Of a stretch of 64,000 nucleotides of DNA, positions 1-12,600 are shown piece after piece. The stretch lies in NCBI RefSeq assembly GCF_020080835.1, contig NC_058163.1:2887318-2951317 (forward strand), given 5' to 3'. The notes under the pieces are model-generated. The model saw only the letters and a list, made by a program, of their open reading frames with translations, searched no databases and was not told the origin of the DNA. Position numbers and translations under genes: made by a program. The stretch comes from Cotesia glomerata. Taxonomy: Eukaryota > Arthropoda > Insecta > Hymenoptera > Braconidae. Every line of letters starts with the position of its first letter. Position 1 is the first letter of the stretch.

Positions 1-3000
1 GCGGGGTTCAGCGTATCCACAAGGGTGTAGGGTGGAGGGTGTAGGGTGTAGGGTAGTAATATCCATAGTAGGCGTTCGGGGAGGATGTCGATGATAACCC
101 GATAGTGGGAGAAGCACCTTGAGGTAGAGCGGGGGCGGACAGGCGCGGACGATCTCTCCCGTCCCGGTACTAAATTCTGCTCGGTCCCTCAGTCGTCTTT
201 CTCTCGTTTGTTCTACTCTAGATTGTTGTTAATAAATAGTCCTATTATTTATGTTTTACAAGCCGAATATTTTTATTATCAAAAGTAACAACTAATTAGA
301 ATAATTACTTAACAAATAATCGGGCGCGAGTGTGTGCTGTGTTATTAAAATTATTTCATTTTTTTAGGTGATGTACCGCGTATTATTATCATTTAGTAAT
401 AATATTTAGTGATAATATTGTTGATGTATTTGGGTGTTGTGTACCACGGATTTACTGAGGAGACTCCCGGCCCAGAAAATATGACTTTTGGTGAGTTTTT
501 TTCCTCGAAATTAATTCATAAATTAATTATTTATTTTTTTTATGTGGAATGTTTTTTTTTTTCGTTTTACTGTCAGCATGATTTTTTAGCACGGTGTTTT
601 TTTTTTATTTCAGCATGAAAAATTAGCATGGATAGGCTTAGGAAATTTTTAAAAAATTGCACCCAGTGTGTGGGACACTCGGACCCCTATAAAAAAAAAA
701 TTAAAAAATTAATTAGGGTATTTTCGCGGACGAATTAATTATTAATGAGTGAGTGAGTTATTTCGAGTGGATAGAGTATGTAGTAATAGCATAGATGTGT
801 GAGAGGAATTAACGATAGTATTATTACATCAGTAATATGTAAAATAATACAGAGAGGAAAATATAAGTACAAAGGTGCAGAAATATATTTTAAAAATAAA
901 AGAGAGGGAGGCAATACCAACTCAAACCAATACAACACGTGTTCCGCGGTTAGTCTCCAAAATCCATAAAACGCATGCTAAATATAAATATATATTACAA
1001 TACATTTATATATATATATATATGGATTTATATATGTGTATTTTGCATGATGCACTGTCTAGTCCCTCTGTTTTCACTATATGCTATTACATTTAGCCTT
1101 TGGCTTGGGTTAGTTTGTTATTATTGATGGTAATTATTGACGGGGATGGGAAAGCGCAAGTGAAAATTTGGTTTTTACGAGACTTGTTAAGTTAATAAGG
1201 ACGCAAGTGCACAGCTTACGAACCAGCTGAGGTCAAACGATCGATACTGTGCGGACTTGTGCGCAACTACACATTATTATTATGTATTTCTTGTGTGTAT
1301 TGTGCACACTGTTTACTACCTTGTATTACTGACTCTATTACATATACATTATTACATATATATTATGTATTATAAACATTTTTGTGTTTATGTAATGTAT
1401 ATGCAGGAATTTTATAACACTATTTTATGGTTATATTGTTGTTGTTATTGTTTTATGGGTTTTTTTATGGATTTTTTTGTGGCCGAGGAAATTTCGGAGG
1501 AAAATTCTAAGGGGTGGTTTTTATTTTTTTTAAGAAGTTAGTCGATTTTTTTTTTGGGATATTTTATGGGTAATTTTTGGAGAATTTTAATTATTGGGAA
1601 ATTTTTAGTTTAGTTTAGTTCAGTTTTAATTATTTATTAATTATTTTTTGAAATTTTTTTGGATTTTTAAGCTTTTATTCCGATAAAATAGCTTTGAATA
1701 TTTTTTTGGTAATTTTTGGAGAATTTTAATTTATTAGGAAATTTTTAATTATTTTTTTTTTTGGATTTTATTAAGTTTTTGTTTCGATAAAATAATTTTT
1801 TTAGGGAAAATTATTTAAATTTAAACAAGTTTTATTTAATTTTGAGAAAAAATGTTTAAACTGGAAAGATAATTTTAATTTTTTTAATAAATTTTAGTAA
1901 TTGTTTAGTTCCAGAGTTAATTAATTTATTAAGGAAATATTAAAAGAATTTTTAAAAAATTGTAAAAAAAATCTAAATTATTTTGGAGCAAAAAAAAATT
2001 TTTTTTCTTTTTAAATAATTTTTTTGACCCAAAAAAATTTATTTTAAAATCAGGAATATTTTTTTCTTTTATAAATTCATTTGAAAAAATGTTAAATATT
2101 TTATTTTGATAAATTTAATGTAAAAAAAGGAAAATTTTCAATTTTCTTTGAATTCATCCAAAAAACTTTATTTTTTTTTTATATAAATTATTCAGTAATT
2201 ATTTACAAGCAGGGTTAAACGTATTTTTGGCCATATCTAGGTGAAAAATTAAGATTTTTTAATTTCTTTTTTATTCTGCTTATTTATAATAAAAAATAGC
2301 GTGAAAAAAAAAATAAAGATTTTAATAGCTTTTTTGCTTTTAAAAGTTGGAAAAAATTTTGGCTTTTATATTTTTGGATAAAATTTCTATTTTATCTTTT
2401 TTTGATATACGTTTTTTTTCAAAATTACTTAAAAAAAACGCACAATTTAAAAAAAATAAATATCACAAAATTTTCTAAAAAAATTTATAAATATTTTTGA
2501 AAATTTTTAAAATTGTTAAAAACGTTTTTTTTTTATTTATTTATTTTTTTATGTATTAAAAAAAATATATCAATAAAATTAAATAGAAATTTCATTCAAA
2601 AAAATTTAAATTTAAATTAATTTAATTAATTAATTAAATTTAAATTTAAATAGTGGGCCTTTTAAATAATTACCTTTATTTAACAAAAATTTTCACTATT
2701 ATTACCGAAAATTTACCGCAAAAAATTAAACAATTACTAAAATTTTCAATAAAATTACTCACAAAATAAATGAAAAAATTTTTTTTTGCTTCAATAAAAT
2801 TCACTTAAAATTTTTATTTTTTCTCAAAAATATTTAAAATTTTCACTAAAATTCTATTTTTTTATTTTAAATTTTTTCGGACCGCAACAATTTTTTTTCT
2901 TTGTTAAAAAAAATATTTTTTTCAGATTGAAAGAAAAAAAAAACTAAATTTCGGTAAAGTAAATTTATATAAAATAATTATAATAATCAGCTGACAAAAT

Positions 3001-3157
3001 TGTGTTTAATATTTATTTATAAAATAATTATTTATAATAAAATAATAAATAATGCATTATAAATTCCAGGCTAAAACCAGTTACGGGACTAATTAATATT
3101 ATTTAAAGTTATAAAACTCATAAAAGTTTTGTTAAAGAAACTTTAGCATTTATAAAA
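1..3157 (+). other. Upstream region and presumed 5' UTR/promoter of the CELF gene
   Basis: No coding gene can be supported here. The first 230 bases are GC-richer than the surroundings and contain an initiator-like TCAGTC near 189, so a promoter could lie here. A possible non-coding exon lies between an AG near 367 and a GTGAGT donor at 491. An open frame from ATG 424 ends there in phase 1, which does not match exon 2, so at most it is leader. From about 1550 to 3060 the DNA is low-complexity A/T. An element with palindromic ends lies at about 2190-2680 (listed separately). Confidence 0.4.
2190..2680. repeat. MITE family I, copy 1 (ends like GTAATTATTTACAAG)
   Basis: The left end reads GTAATTATTTACAAGCAGGG followed by a stretch naming the family (TTTTTGGCCATATCTAGGT). 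The right end is the inverse, TTTAAATAATTACCTT. The interior is A/T homopolymer-rich and non-coding. Related copies with the same termini lie at about 8130-8390 and 21705-22195, all upstream of or inside the CELF gene. Confidence 0.55.
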
Positions 3158-3693
3158 ATGCTGAAATCATTAAATGCATTGGCGGGGAAAATTTCCCCGG
3201 GCTCGCCGCCCTCGATCGGCAACAACTCAACCAAGATTTTAGTGCATAACAATAACAGTATGTGCAAAAATAAAAACAGTTTTAATAATAACAATAATAA
3301 TAATAATACTCTTAATAATAATAACAATAATAGTTTGCTTAATAATAATAACTTAAACAATAATAATAGTTGTAATAAAAATAATAATATAAATAATAAC
3401 AATAATAGTACTACCAATAATAATAATCTTAATAATAACAATAATAATAACGATAATAAATCTAGTAAAAAATTAGAAATTGAAATAAGTGAACTTAAAA
3501 ATTCAGTTATTCACAATAAAAGTGATAATAATAATAATGTCAGTAATAAAAACAATAATAATCTAAATATCAGTAACAATACTTTCCACCATCCACATCC
3601 TTACTCGAAGCATCAATCTACTGTTTCGCATCATCAGTCTAGGACGCAGCATCAGCATCAGCAGATTGACAATTGCGATACTGATGATATTAC
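3158..3693 (+). CDS. bru: CELF exon 1 (long isoform N-terminus, Asn-rich)
   Basis: The ATG at 3158 is the first after an in-frame TAA at 3104, which decides the start. It encodes 178 residues plus two bases (AC) that join C at 9019 to give Thr. Residues 1-30 (MLKSLNALAGKISPGSPPS...) are ordinary. About 32-140 is dominated by Asn runs from AAT/AAC codons, and the end is His/Gln-rich. The donor is AC|GTAAGTA. Such a tail is absent from vertebrate CELF1/2 and likely disordered. Because the codons alternate AAT and AAC, selection for Asn rather than pure slippage is possible. Confidence 0.8.
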
Positions 3694-6600
3694 GTAAGTA
3701 TTTTTTTGTCTATTTTTTATTTTTTTTTTTTTAAGTTTGTAATTATTTTTGGAAAATTAGAGAAATTTTTTTTTGCTTTAATGGCAGACATTTTGTAATT
3801 TAACAATTTTTTTTTTTTGATTATTTATATTCAGTAAATTTTTTTTTTTTGATAAATAAAATTATTTATTATTTAAAAGTTGAATTTTTGAGATTTAAAA
3901 AAAATGTCTGCTATTTTTTAAGAAATTTTGTTATTTTATTTTACGGGGGTGATTTTTTGGCAGACAATTAATACTTTTTATAATTGTGTATAAAATTTTA
4001 GAGTATTTAAAAATTTTTTTGGGTGGAAATGAATGATTGAAAAATTTAAAGTATAATTTTAATTATTAGGAAAGTAATTTTTAAAAATTATAATTTTAAT
4101 TATTATATTATAATTATTAGGAAAATAATTAAAAAAAAAATAATTTCGCGAAATGTAAGAAGAAATTTTAATTTTACATTCTTAGAAATGTAAATTTTAT
4201 ATTATAAAAAATGTAAATTTATTATGAGGAAAATTAATTAAATTTACACGAAAGAATGTTTAATTTTACTTTGTAAATTTTTTATTGAAAAAATGGAAAG
4301 TTTATATTAAAAAAGAGGAGAAGGGTAAAACAGGGAACTCCAAAAAATTTTGTAAAAGAAATTTATTTCTTCTAAAAAACTCTAAAAATATTAAACAGTA
4401 AAATTTAACGTATTTTACCGCGAAATGTAAGAAGAAAAATTTTGTTTTATTTTCAAAAAATTAAAAAAAAATGTTTCTCAAGTAATTTTTAACGTGATCA
4501 TGCATCATAAGGAATTTTTTTATGTTAACTAAGATTTTTCTTTTTGAATTTTTTTTAGGAAACTTTAAAGAAATATTTTTCCTTGGGAATTGTCAAAAGG
4601 ATTTAACACTTCAATTAGAGGTACACTGGCCTCTAAAAATTTTTTAAAACTTACACGGAAAAAAGAAAATTCGAAAAATTACATTATAAATAGTAATAAG
4701 GGTCGCTTCGTATAAAAAACTAGAAAAATTGCAGTTCAAAATAACATTTTTCTAAATTCAAACTTTGAATGTTCATTTTCAGAGCTTTCAATGTAATTCT
4801 TACAAAATCTGTAATAATTACAATCTGAAACTGTAATATTTCCAGTTTTCTACATAGAGCGCCACGTTAAAATATATAATGTAATTTTTCTTTTCTTTTT
4901 TTCGTGAAATAAACCAAAACCTTTGACTTTTTTTTAATTCTTAACCTGTGAACACCAAAAAGCAAAGATCCAAAAAAGATAAATAGCGATGAAGAACAAA
5001 ACGTAATTAAAATATAAAAATAATAGAACTATGTACGCGTATCTTTAAAACTTGATTCCTAATATTGAAAAAATTCCTTTGTTCCAGTATATGATCCTCC
5101 GGAGGACACACATACACATGTAATGTCTTTAAATGTATCGATATATGTATGCAAACATAGAAACGCACAAAAACATACACAAAGGAATTATCCACGGTTT
5201 TTTCTCTTAAACTTTTTATTTACATGACGTAATCGTTAGTTGGAAATATATATGGTCAAGTAGAGAATGTAATTAATAAACTATTATTACTTTTTTAATT
5301 TTTTTATGTTTTTATAATAATTAATTACTTAAATATCTAATTATAGGTTAACTTAAGACAGATTTTTGAAAATTTCTAAAACTTTTTTGGACAAAGAAAA
5401 AAATTTATATAAAAAATGAAAAATATTTTCTGGTAGAATATTTATTTATTAAAGTCCCAACAGCCTACTGCCTACTGGCCAATAACAGGGACACTTTATG
5501 GTGTAATGATGTACATTTATAGTAAAGGTTTATAATAAACTTAATATCAATTTTTTTTTGCTTATTTTTTCTCAAAGGATTTAAAGGACCTGTACTTTCA
5601 GTATACTGAAAAAAAAAATTAACTTGATTCAAGAGAAAAATTCTTGAACCAAAAAAAATAATTTTAAAGAGAGTAACTGTCTTGAATCAAGACAAAAAAT
5701 TCTTGAATCAAGTAAAGTTTCCTTAAATCAAGAAAAATTTATTAGTTCAAGAATTTTTCTACTCAAATTAAGAAGATTAAGTTTTTCAAAATTATATTCT
5801 TGATTCAAGAACATTTTTTTTCTGTGTACAGACGGTAAACTATTTTTTGAAAGAAAATAATAATTAAAAAAAAAATCGTTAGTTGAAAATATATATGGTC
5901 AAGTAGAGAATTTTATTAATAAACTATAATTACTTTTTTAATTTTAATATTTTTTTATAATAATTAATTACTTAAATATTTAATTATAGGTTAACTTAAC
6001 AGATTTCGAGAATTTCTAGATTTTTTTTGGACAAAGAAAAAAATTTATATAAAAAATAAAAAATATTTTCTGGTAGAATATTTAATAAACTTATTATCAA
6101 TTTGTTTTTCACTTATTTTTTCTCAAATGATTTAAAGGACCTGTACTTTTAGTATACTGAAAAAAAAATTTGAAAAAATATAAAATATATTAAAAAAAAA
6201 AAAAAAAAAAAAAATTATCTTGATTCGAGAGAAAAATTTTTGAACAAAAAAATAATTTTGGAGAGAGTAATTGTCTTGAATCAAGACAAAAAATTCTTGA
6301 ATCAAGTAAAATTTTCTTAAATCAAGAAGATTAGGTTCTTCAAAATTATATACTTAATTCAAAAACATTTTTTTTGTGTACAGACAGTAAAATTTTTTTT
6401 TTTGAAAAAAATTAATAATTTAAAAAAAAATTTTTTTTTTTAATTAATTAATGAAAATGTTAATTAAAGCCTCTTAAAAAAAAACAAATAATACATTTTT
6501 CAAATAATAAATAATTAAAATAAATGAATCTACTAATTAATTAAATAAATTATAATTATTAATTTAACTAAAGATAAAAAATGAAAAATAATTTAACAAA

Positions 6601-9600
6601 AAATTTTTAAATTAGTGTGCATAAACACAAACGCGCATAGAAACACACACAATGATACATCGACGTAGGGATTATCGGTAGCTCCCGAACTCCGATTTTT
6701 GTCACGTTTCTTGTGTACATAGCACATTCCTTTACTACTGAAATATATATATTTGTAAACATATATGCATCTTAGTTGTAAGTCCTCTAGGTGTTACACT
6801 TACATGCATAAAAGACAGTATTTACACATATTATAGTTAATAATAATGAGCGTGTAAGTGAAGAAGAACAGAAGAAAATTTTTTGGGGGGCAGAGTTTTC
6901 TCAGTGTGTGGTCAGACGGACTGTAGGCTGGACAATGCTTGCCGATAGATTTTAGAGTTTATTTTATTCAGCATAATTACGATTCTTTGTTTTAACTTTC
7001 ACGGAAATCTTATCTATTTCATATTTATCGCCTTTTATTGCTATCATTTTAAAATGTACTATACTTTGTTTAGCGACTACAAGTTATTTGAGTAAGTGTT
7101 TCTTTTTATTGAGAATTAATTCCCGGTAATTATTGCGTAATAGATAATTATGAGAGTAAAAGGCAGGCGACAATTTTTTTTAGTGAAATTTGTGGAAAAA
7201 TTTTAAGTGATGTTTTTTTTCACAGTGAATTTTTTAAGAAATTTTTTATTTTATATTTATTAATAATTATCTATAATAATTGATTATTATTTATTATCAT
7301 TATTAAATAATTAATTATTAATAATTCATTATAGATTCTTTAGAATGTAAATTTTGTTGTAAAAAATTAAAAAATTATTGAGCCTGCAGCGCATTAAAAT
7401 ATATAAAGATATTTTTTTTAGTTTTTTATTTGAGTAATTTATTGCTGTAAAAAAAAATGAAATTAAATTTATTAAATTGTTTATAGGGACATATTTTTTA
7501 TTTTTTAAAAAAATAATTAAAAAATTGTCGAAAGTCTTGATCAAAATAAGCTATAATTAAATATTTAAGTAATTGATTATTTAAAAAAAAATATAATATT
7601 AAATAAATAATTTGAATTCAATTCTTAATTTTATATTTTTTTTTTCTAAAAAATAGTTTCTTTGTTAAAAGAAATGCTGAAATTTAAAATGTCTGAGATT
7701 TGAGCTACTGAAAGGAAAAATTCTTTAAATTCTTTAGAGGAAAAATAAGTAAACAAAAAATTGCTATGAATATTTTTATAAATAGTTTATTGAATATTTT
7801 ACTAGAAAATATGTTAAATATTTTTTTTATTAATATTTATTTTCTCCAAAAAATTTCTAGAAATTTCTCAAAAATCTGCCTCAAGTTAACCTACAATATT
7901 TTTTTAATTTGATATTTAAATAATTATTATAGAACAATATTTAATTAGATAAATAATTAGAGTTTTAATAAATTTTCTGAAGATATTTTAAATTTGAAAA
8001 AATAATATTTTTTTTGTAGCAAAAAAATGTTTCTAAATTTAAATTTCTAACATTCTTACCGTTAAAACTCTCCTTGAATTTTTTTTTTTTTTTTACAAAC
8101 AAAGTACCAAAAATTCTTTATATATTTTTTGAAATTTTGGTAAATATTTACAAGAGGGGTAATTTTAATTTTCATTTTTTTCAACAAAATTTCTATTTAA
8201 TTTTATTGATATTTTTTATTTTAAATAAAAGAGGCAAAATTTTTTCCAACTTTTGAAGACAAAAAAAAATCTATCAAAATTTTTATTTTTTTCTTTCACG
8301 ACATTTTTTATTAAAATTGCGCCGTAAAAACAAACAGAATATAAAAAATTTGAAAATGAGGACCCCACTTGTAAATAATTACCTTAATTTTCTAAATCAA
8401 TATATTTTTAATTTTTTTTTCCAAAAAAAAATTTCATAAAAAATTTAAAAACAGTTTATTAAATTTTCTACCCCTGCATATTTTTTATTTTATTTTTTAA
8501 TCATTCATTTTCCAATAATAAACCATTAAAATTACAAATATTTAATTTTGAAACCAATTTTTTAATAAAAAAAATTTTTTTTTAATTTATTAAAGCCAAA
8601 ATAATAAAAAAAAATTTTTTCACCTTTAAAATTTGTAAATTTGTAAATATATTTTTAGTAAAAAAAAATCACCTCCAATTAATAATTTCCATAAAAATTG
8701 AGTGGGTCCTTGGGTTATTTAATAAATGTTATTATTATTTTATTTTATTATTTATATAAATTTGCTACGTGTGTATTGGTAGAACACGCAGTATTGATTA
8801 ATTTAGTTTCACATTTCTCCTCACGCATGCGTGTATTCTAGATGTTTCAATAAAATATTTCATTGTCATATTTAAAGTTATCGTTAAGTATGAGTACAAC
8901 ATTTATTTTAATTATCAATTGTATTCGTAATAATAATTATAATTATAATTATTCGAAGAGCGGGCGGGGGGAAGGGTTAAATAAGAGACACGAGGGTACA
9001 TGTAATCTTTTTGTCCAGCATCAGTGACATCGCGGGCTCCGCCACCGAAGACAAGCCCGATCCCGACACAATCAAGATGTTTGTAGGTCAGGTGCCTCAT
9101 GATATGGAGGAAAATGATCTGAGAACGATGTTTGAGGAGTTCGGACGTGTTCATCAGATAAATGTTCTCAGAAATAAATACACTGGCTCACATCAAGGTA
9201 ATTTATTATATTTTCAAAAATTACATTTTAGTTTTGAATTTTTTAAGTTTTAATTCAAAATTTTGGGTTAAATATTGAAGATATTTTCCTACAAAGTTCC
9301 TTATCAATTTTTCTCTATCTTTCATCCTTTATCCAAAATTTGAATTTAAAATTCAAAAATTGAAGTTATAGAATAGAAAAAAAGGTTCACTTAAGCCAAG
9401 AAAATATATTTCTTCTTAATTATTTTCTTAAGTGGAAAAAAAAATTTTTTTTGACAAATTTCACTTATTCCAAAAATTAATTCTCTTGCTTTAAGAAATA
9501 CGTATCTTGATCCAAGAAAATTTATTTAAGTCAAGAAAATCTTGTTGTTTTGAGAAAATTCAGCCTCGAAGCTCCAAAAAATTTAGTTCTTGATAGAAGT

Positions 9601-12600
9601 TAATTTTCTTGTCTTGAGAAAATTTCTCTCTTGCTCCAAAAAATTAAATATAAAGATAAAAGTAAATTTTCATTAATATTTTTATTGATTAACATGTCAA
9701 ATGGCAAGATCAAATAATATTTCATCATTTTTTTTCATTCAATATGTATAATTGCACGCTAAAATAATATAAAATGGGTATAAAATATTCTCGAGAAAAA
9801 TTTTCTCAAGGTGAGAAAATTTTTTTCTCAACTGAAGTAGGTGGCGCTGCTTCCCTAAAGTATAACTAAGACCTAAAAATAACTTCCACCAAGAATAGAA
9901 TTTCAAGAAAAATTTTTACTTCGACCAATACAACTTCGTTCTTCCTTCAGGCACCTGAAAATTTTTTTGAGCCAAAAATTTTGTTCTCCAGTCAAAAATT
10001 TTTTTTTCTGTGTAGTTTTTAAAAGTTTAAAATACTTATTGTGGCTGAAGTATTGAAGATACGAAAAAAAGATCTTTCTTGTAGAGGATTAAATTTTCTA
10101 CAATATAGTTTTTATCAATTTTATTATATCTTTGATTATTGAGCACGAATTTTTAAAATAAAGACTGAAATTTTCACTATCTCAAATAACTAATAATTTA
10201 TAAATTGACAAATTTTTTTTTGTTCAAAATTACTCAGTAATTTTATTTAAAATTACTATAAGATTTTATTTTCTAAAAACAGATTAATTTTTCCTTGTTA
10301 TTTAAAAACCTAAAATCATAAATAAAAATCAAAAGCCAAAACAATAAATAAGGCCGAGAAAAAAGACTTGTATTAATAAAATAGAAATAAAAAAGAATTA
10401 ATTAAAAATTATTTTATTTTAAATAAGGAAGAAAAGGGTTAAATTGAACCAAAAATACTTCGACAATTTTTATTAAGTTGAATTAAAGAAAAATGATACC
10501 TTATTTTTTGTTAATATAAGTCGATATCGACTAAAACATTTTCAATAAATTAATAAACAAATAATAATATTAAAAAAAAAAAATTTATAATTATCCAACC
10601 GCGTCAAGCGGTTCAATTTACCCCAGCGCGGGGATCAATTAAACCCAGCATATTAAAAACTAAACTAATCACTTTTACTTAATTATTTATCATGTATTAT
10701 ACTAGAAAATTACTCTTACGCAGTTTTCCAAGCATATATATAATTATATTACCCATTTTCATAAGCTATATCCTTTTAATTGAAAAATAAATTTTGCTTG
10801 TCGTCTAATTATTTGTGAAATGTAATTTTGATGTGAAATCGAGATGCGCACGCAACTCTTAATGGCTAAGCCTATATGGTTCAACTGTCCCTAGAATAGA
10901 TGGATCAATTGATCCCAAGGAATATGATCGTGGTAATTAGTAAATAAAAAATTATAAACAAGTTGTTTTGCTATAAGTAACCACATGGATTATAAAATAC
11001 ATCTATTTAGAGTGACAGCACCTGAAAATTGATAATTACATTTAAAAATTATCAAAATACTAAACTTTTTTAGAGCTAAAAAAAAGGTTCTATGGTAACA
11101 CTGATAGAAGGATTTGTTTATATTCAATAAGCTTTATTAACTGTTAATAAATATTCGTTAACTATTAATTTATATTATTGAGAGAATAAGAAAAATTTTG
11201 ATTTCAGGATAATCACATGATAAAATCGGTTTTTTTAGTAAAATTTAGTGTCATTGCAAAGGTCTTGACTTGAATTTGTGCCTTTTCAAGGTTTTCTTTC
11301 ATTCCCACCGATAGTCAATTTATTATGATACTAAGTATTTAGGCTACATTCGAAAATGGTCTTTAGATACATAATTGAGAAATGATCTTGTATCTTGTCA
11401 ACTATTGACATTTTTAAAGATATAAGCTCATCCCAATATTACACTTATCAAAACCTTTCATTTGAGTACCCACATCAATTTTTCATATATTTATATATAT
11501 TATATATATGTATATTTAAAAAATATATGAAAACGCATGTGGGTACTCAAATGAAAGCTCTTGATGAGCGTAACATCATTATGAGCTTATATCTGTAAAA
11601 ATATCAATAATCGAAAAATGATCTTGTATCTTGTCAACTATTGACATTTTTAAAGATATAAGCTCATTGCGATATTACACTCATCGATACCTTTTATTTG
11701 AATACCCACATCAATTTTTCATATATTTTATATATTTATGTATATGAATATATGAAAAATATATGAAAATGCATGTGGGTACTCAAATGAAAGCTCTTGA
11801 TGATTATAACATCAGGATAAGCTTAGATTTTTAAAAATATCAATAATTAAGCAATGACCTTGTATCTTATCAACTATTGACATTTTTAAAGATATAAGCT
11901 CATCCCGATGTTACACTCATCGAGACCTTTCATTTAAGTACCCACATCAATTTTTCATCTATTTATATATATATATATATATATTATATATATGTATATA
12001 TGAAAAATATATCAAAAATGCATGTAGGTACTCAAATGAAAGGTCTTGATGAGTGTAACATCGGAATGAGCTTATATTTTTAAAAACGTCAATATTTAAG
12101 AAAGTACAGTGCAATTTAACAAAAATCATTATTTAATAATGCAAAATTTTAATTTTTTATAGTTCACAAGTAACGGCAGTCACATAGTGACTGCAAGGTT
12201 GCTAGTAAATACTTATTAACTATTAATAAATGTACTTTTCTTCCAAATAAATATTTATTAAATTTTAATAAATTAAATAATTGTTTTCAAATAAATTAAA
12301 TTACTTATAGTTAATAAATCCTTCTATCGGTGTATAAGTGAAAATTAAAATTTTTTTAAAATAAATAATGATTGTAAATTTCATTGGAACATAATTTTGC
12401 AAGGCTATTTTTTTCTTCATTGATTTTTTAAGACCATTGGTTAAATCGACTCTTTTCCCTCAAAAATGTAATATAAATTTTTCCAATGCACAGAAAAGTT
12501 ATTTTAATAATTAATTTCTTGGGGAAATAATAAAATATGAAGTATATATTTTATATATAAAATATGAAATATAATATCGTACATCTTAGAAGCTATTCTA

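Larger units (their letters stand above)
3694..9018 (+). other. CELF intron 1
   Basis: A 5.3-kb intron between GTAAGT and TTTTTGTCCAG. It is mostly A/T homopolymer sequence. It contains a tandem duplication (5231-6425), a candidate second first exon with promoter-like sequence (6840-7091) and MITE family I copy 2 (about 8130-8390). The 6640-6960 stretch has normal sequence complexity and may be conserved regulatory DNA. Confidence 0.7.

Noticed and set aside
409..618. 69-codon plus-strand frame upstream of CELF
   Set aside because: No family resemblance, starts at a non-ATG codon, and runs into T homopolymers. Its GTGAGT donor at 491 leaves a phase not matching exon 2.
3118..3441. Leu-rich minus-strand frame of 107 codons
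   Set aside because: It is the antisense of the AAT/AAC-rich part of CELF exon 1; TTATTA reads as Leu. No independent evidence.
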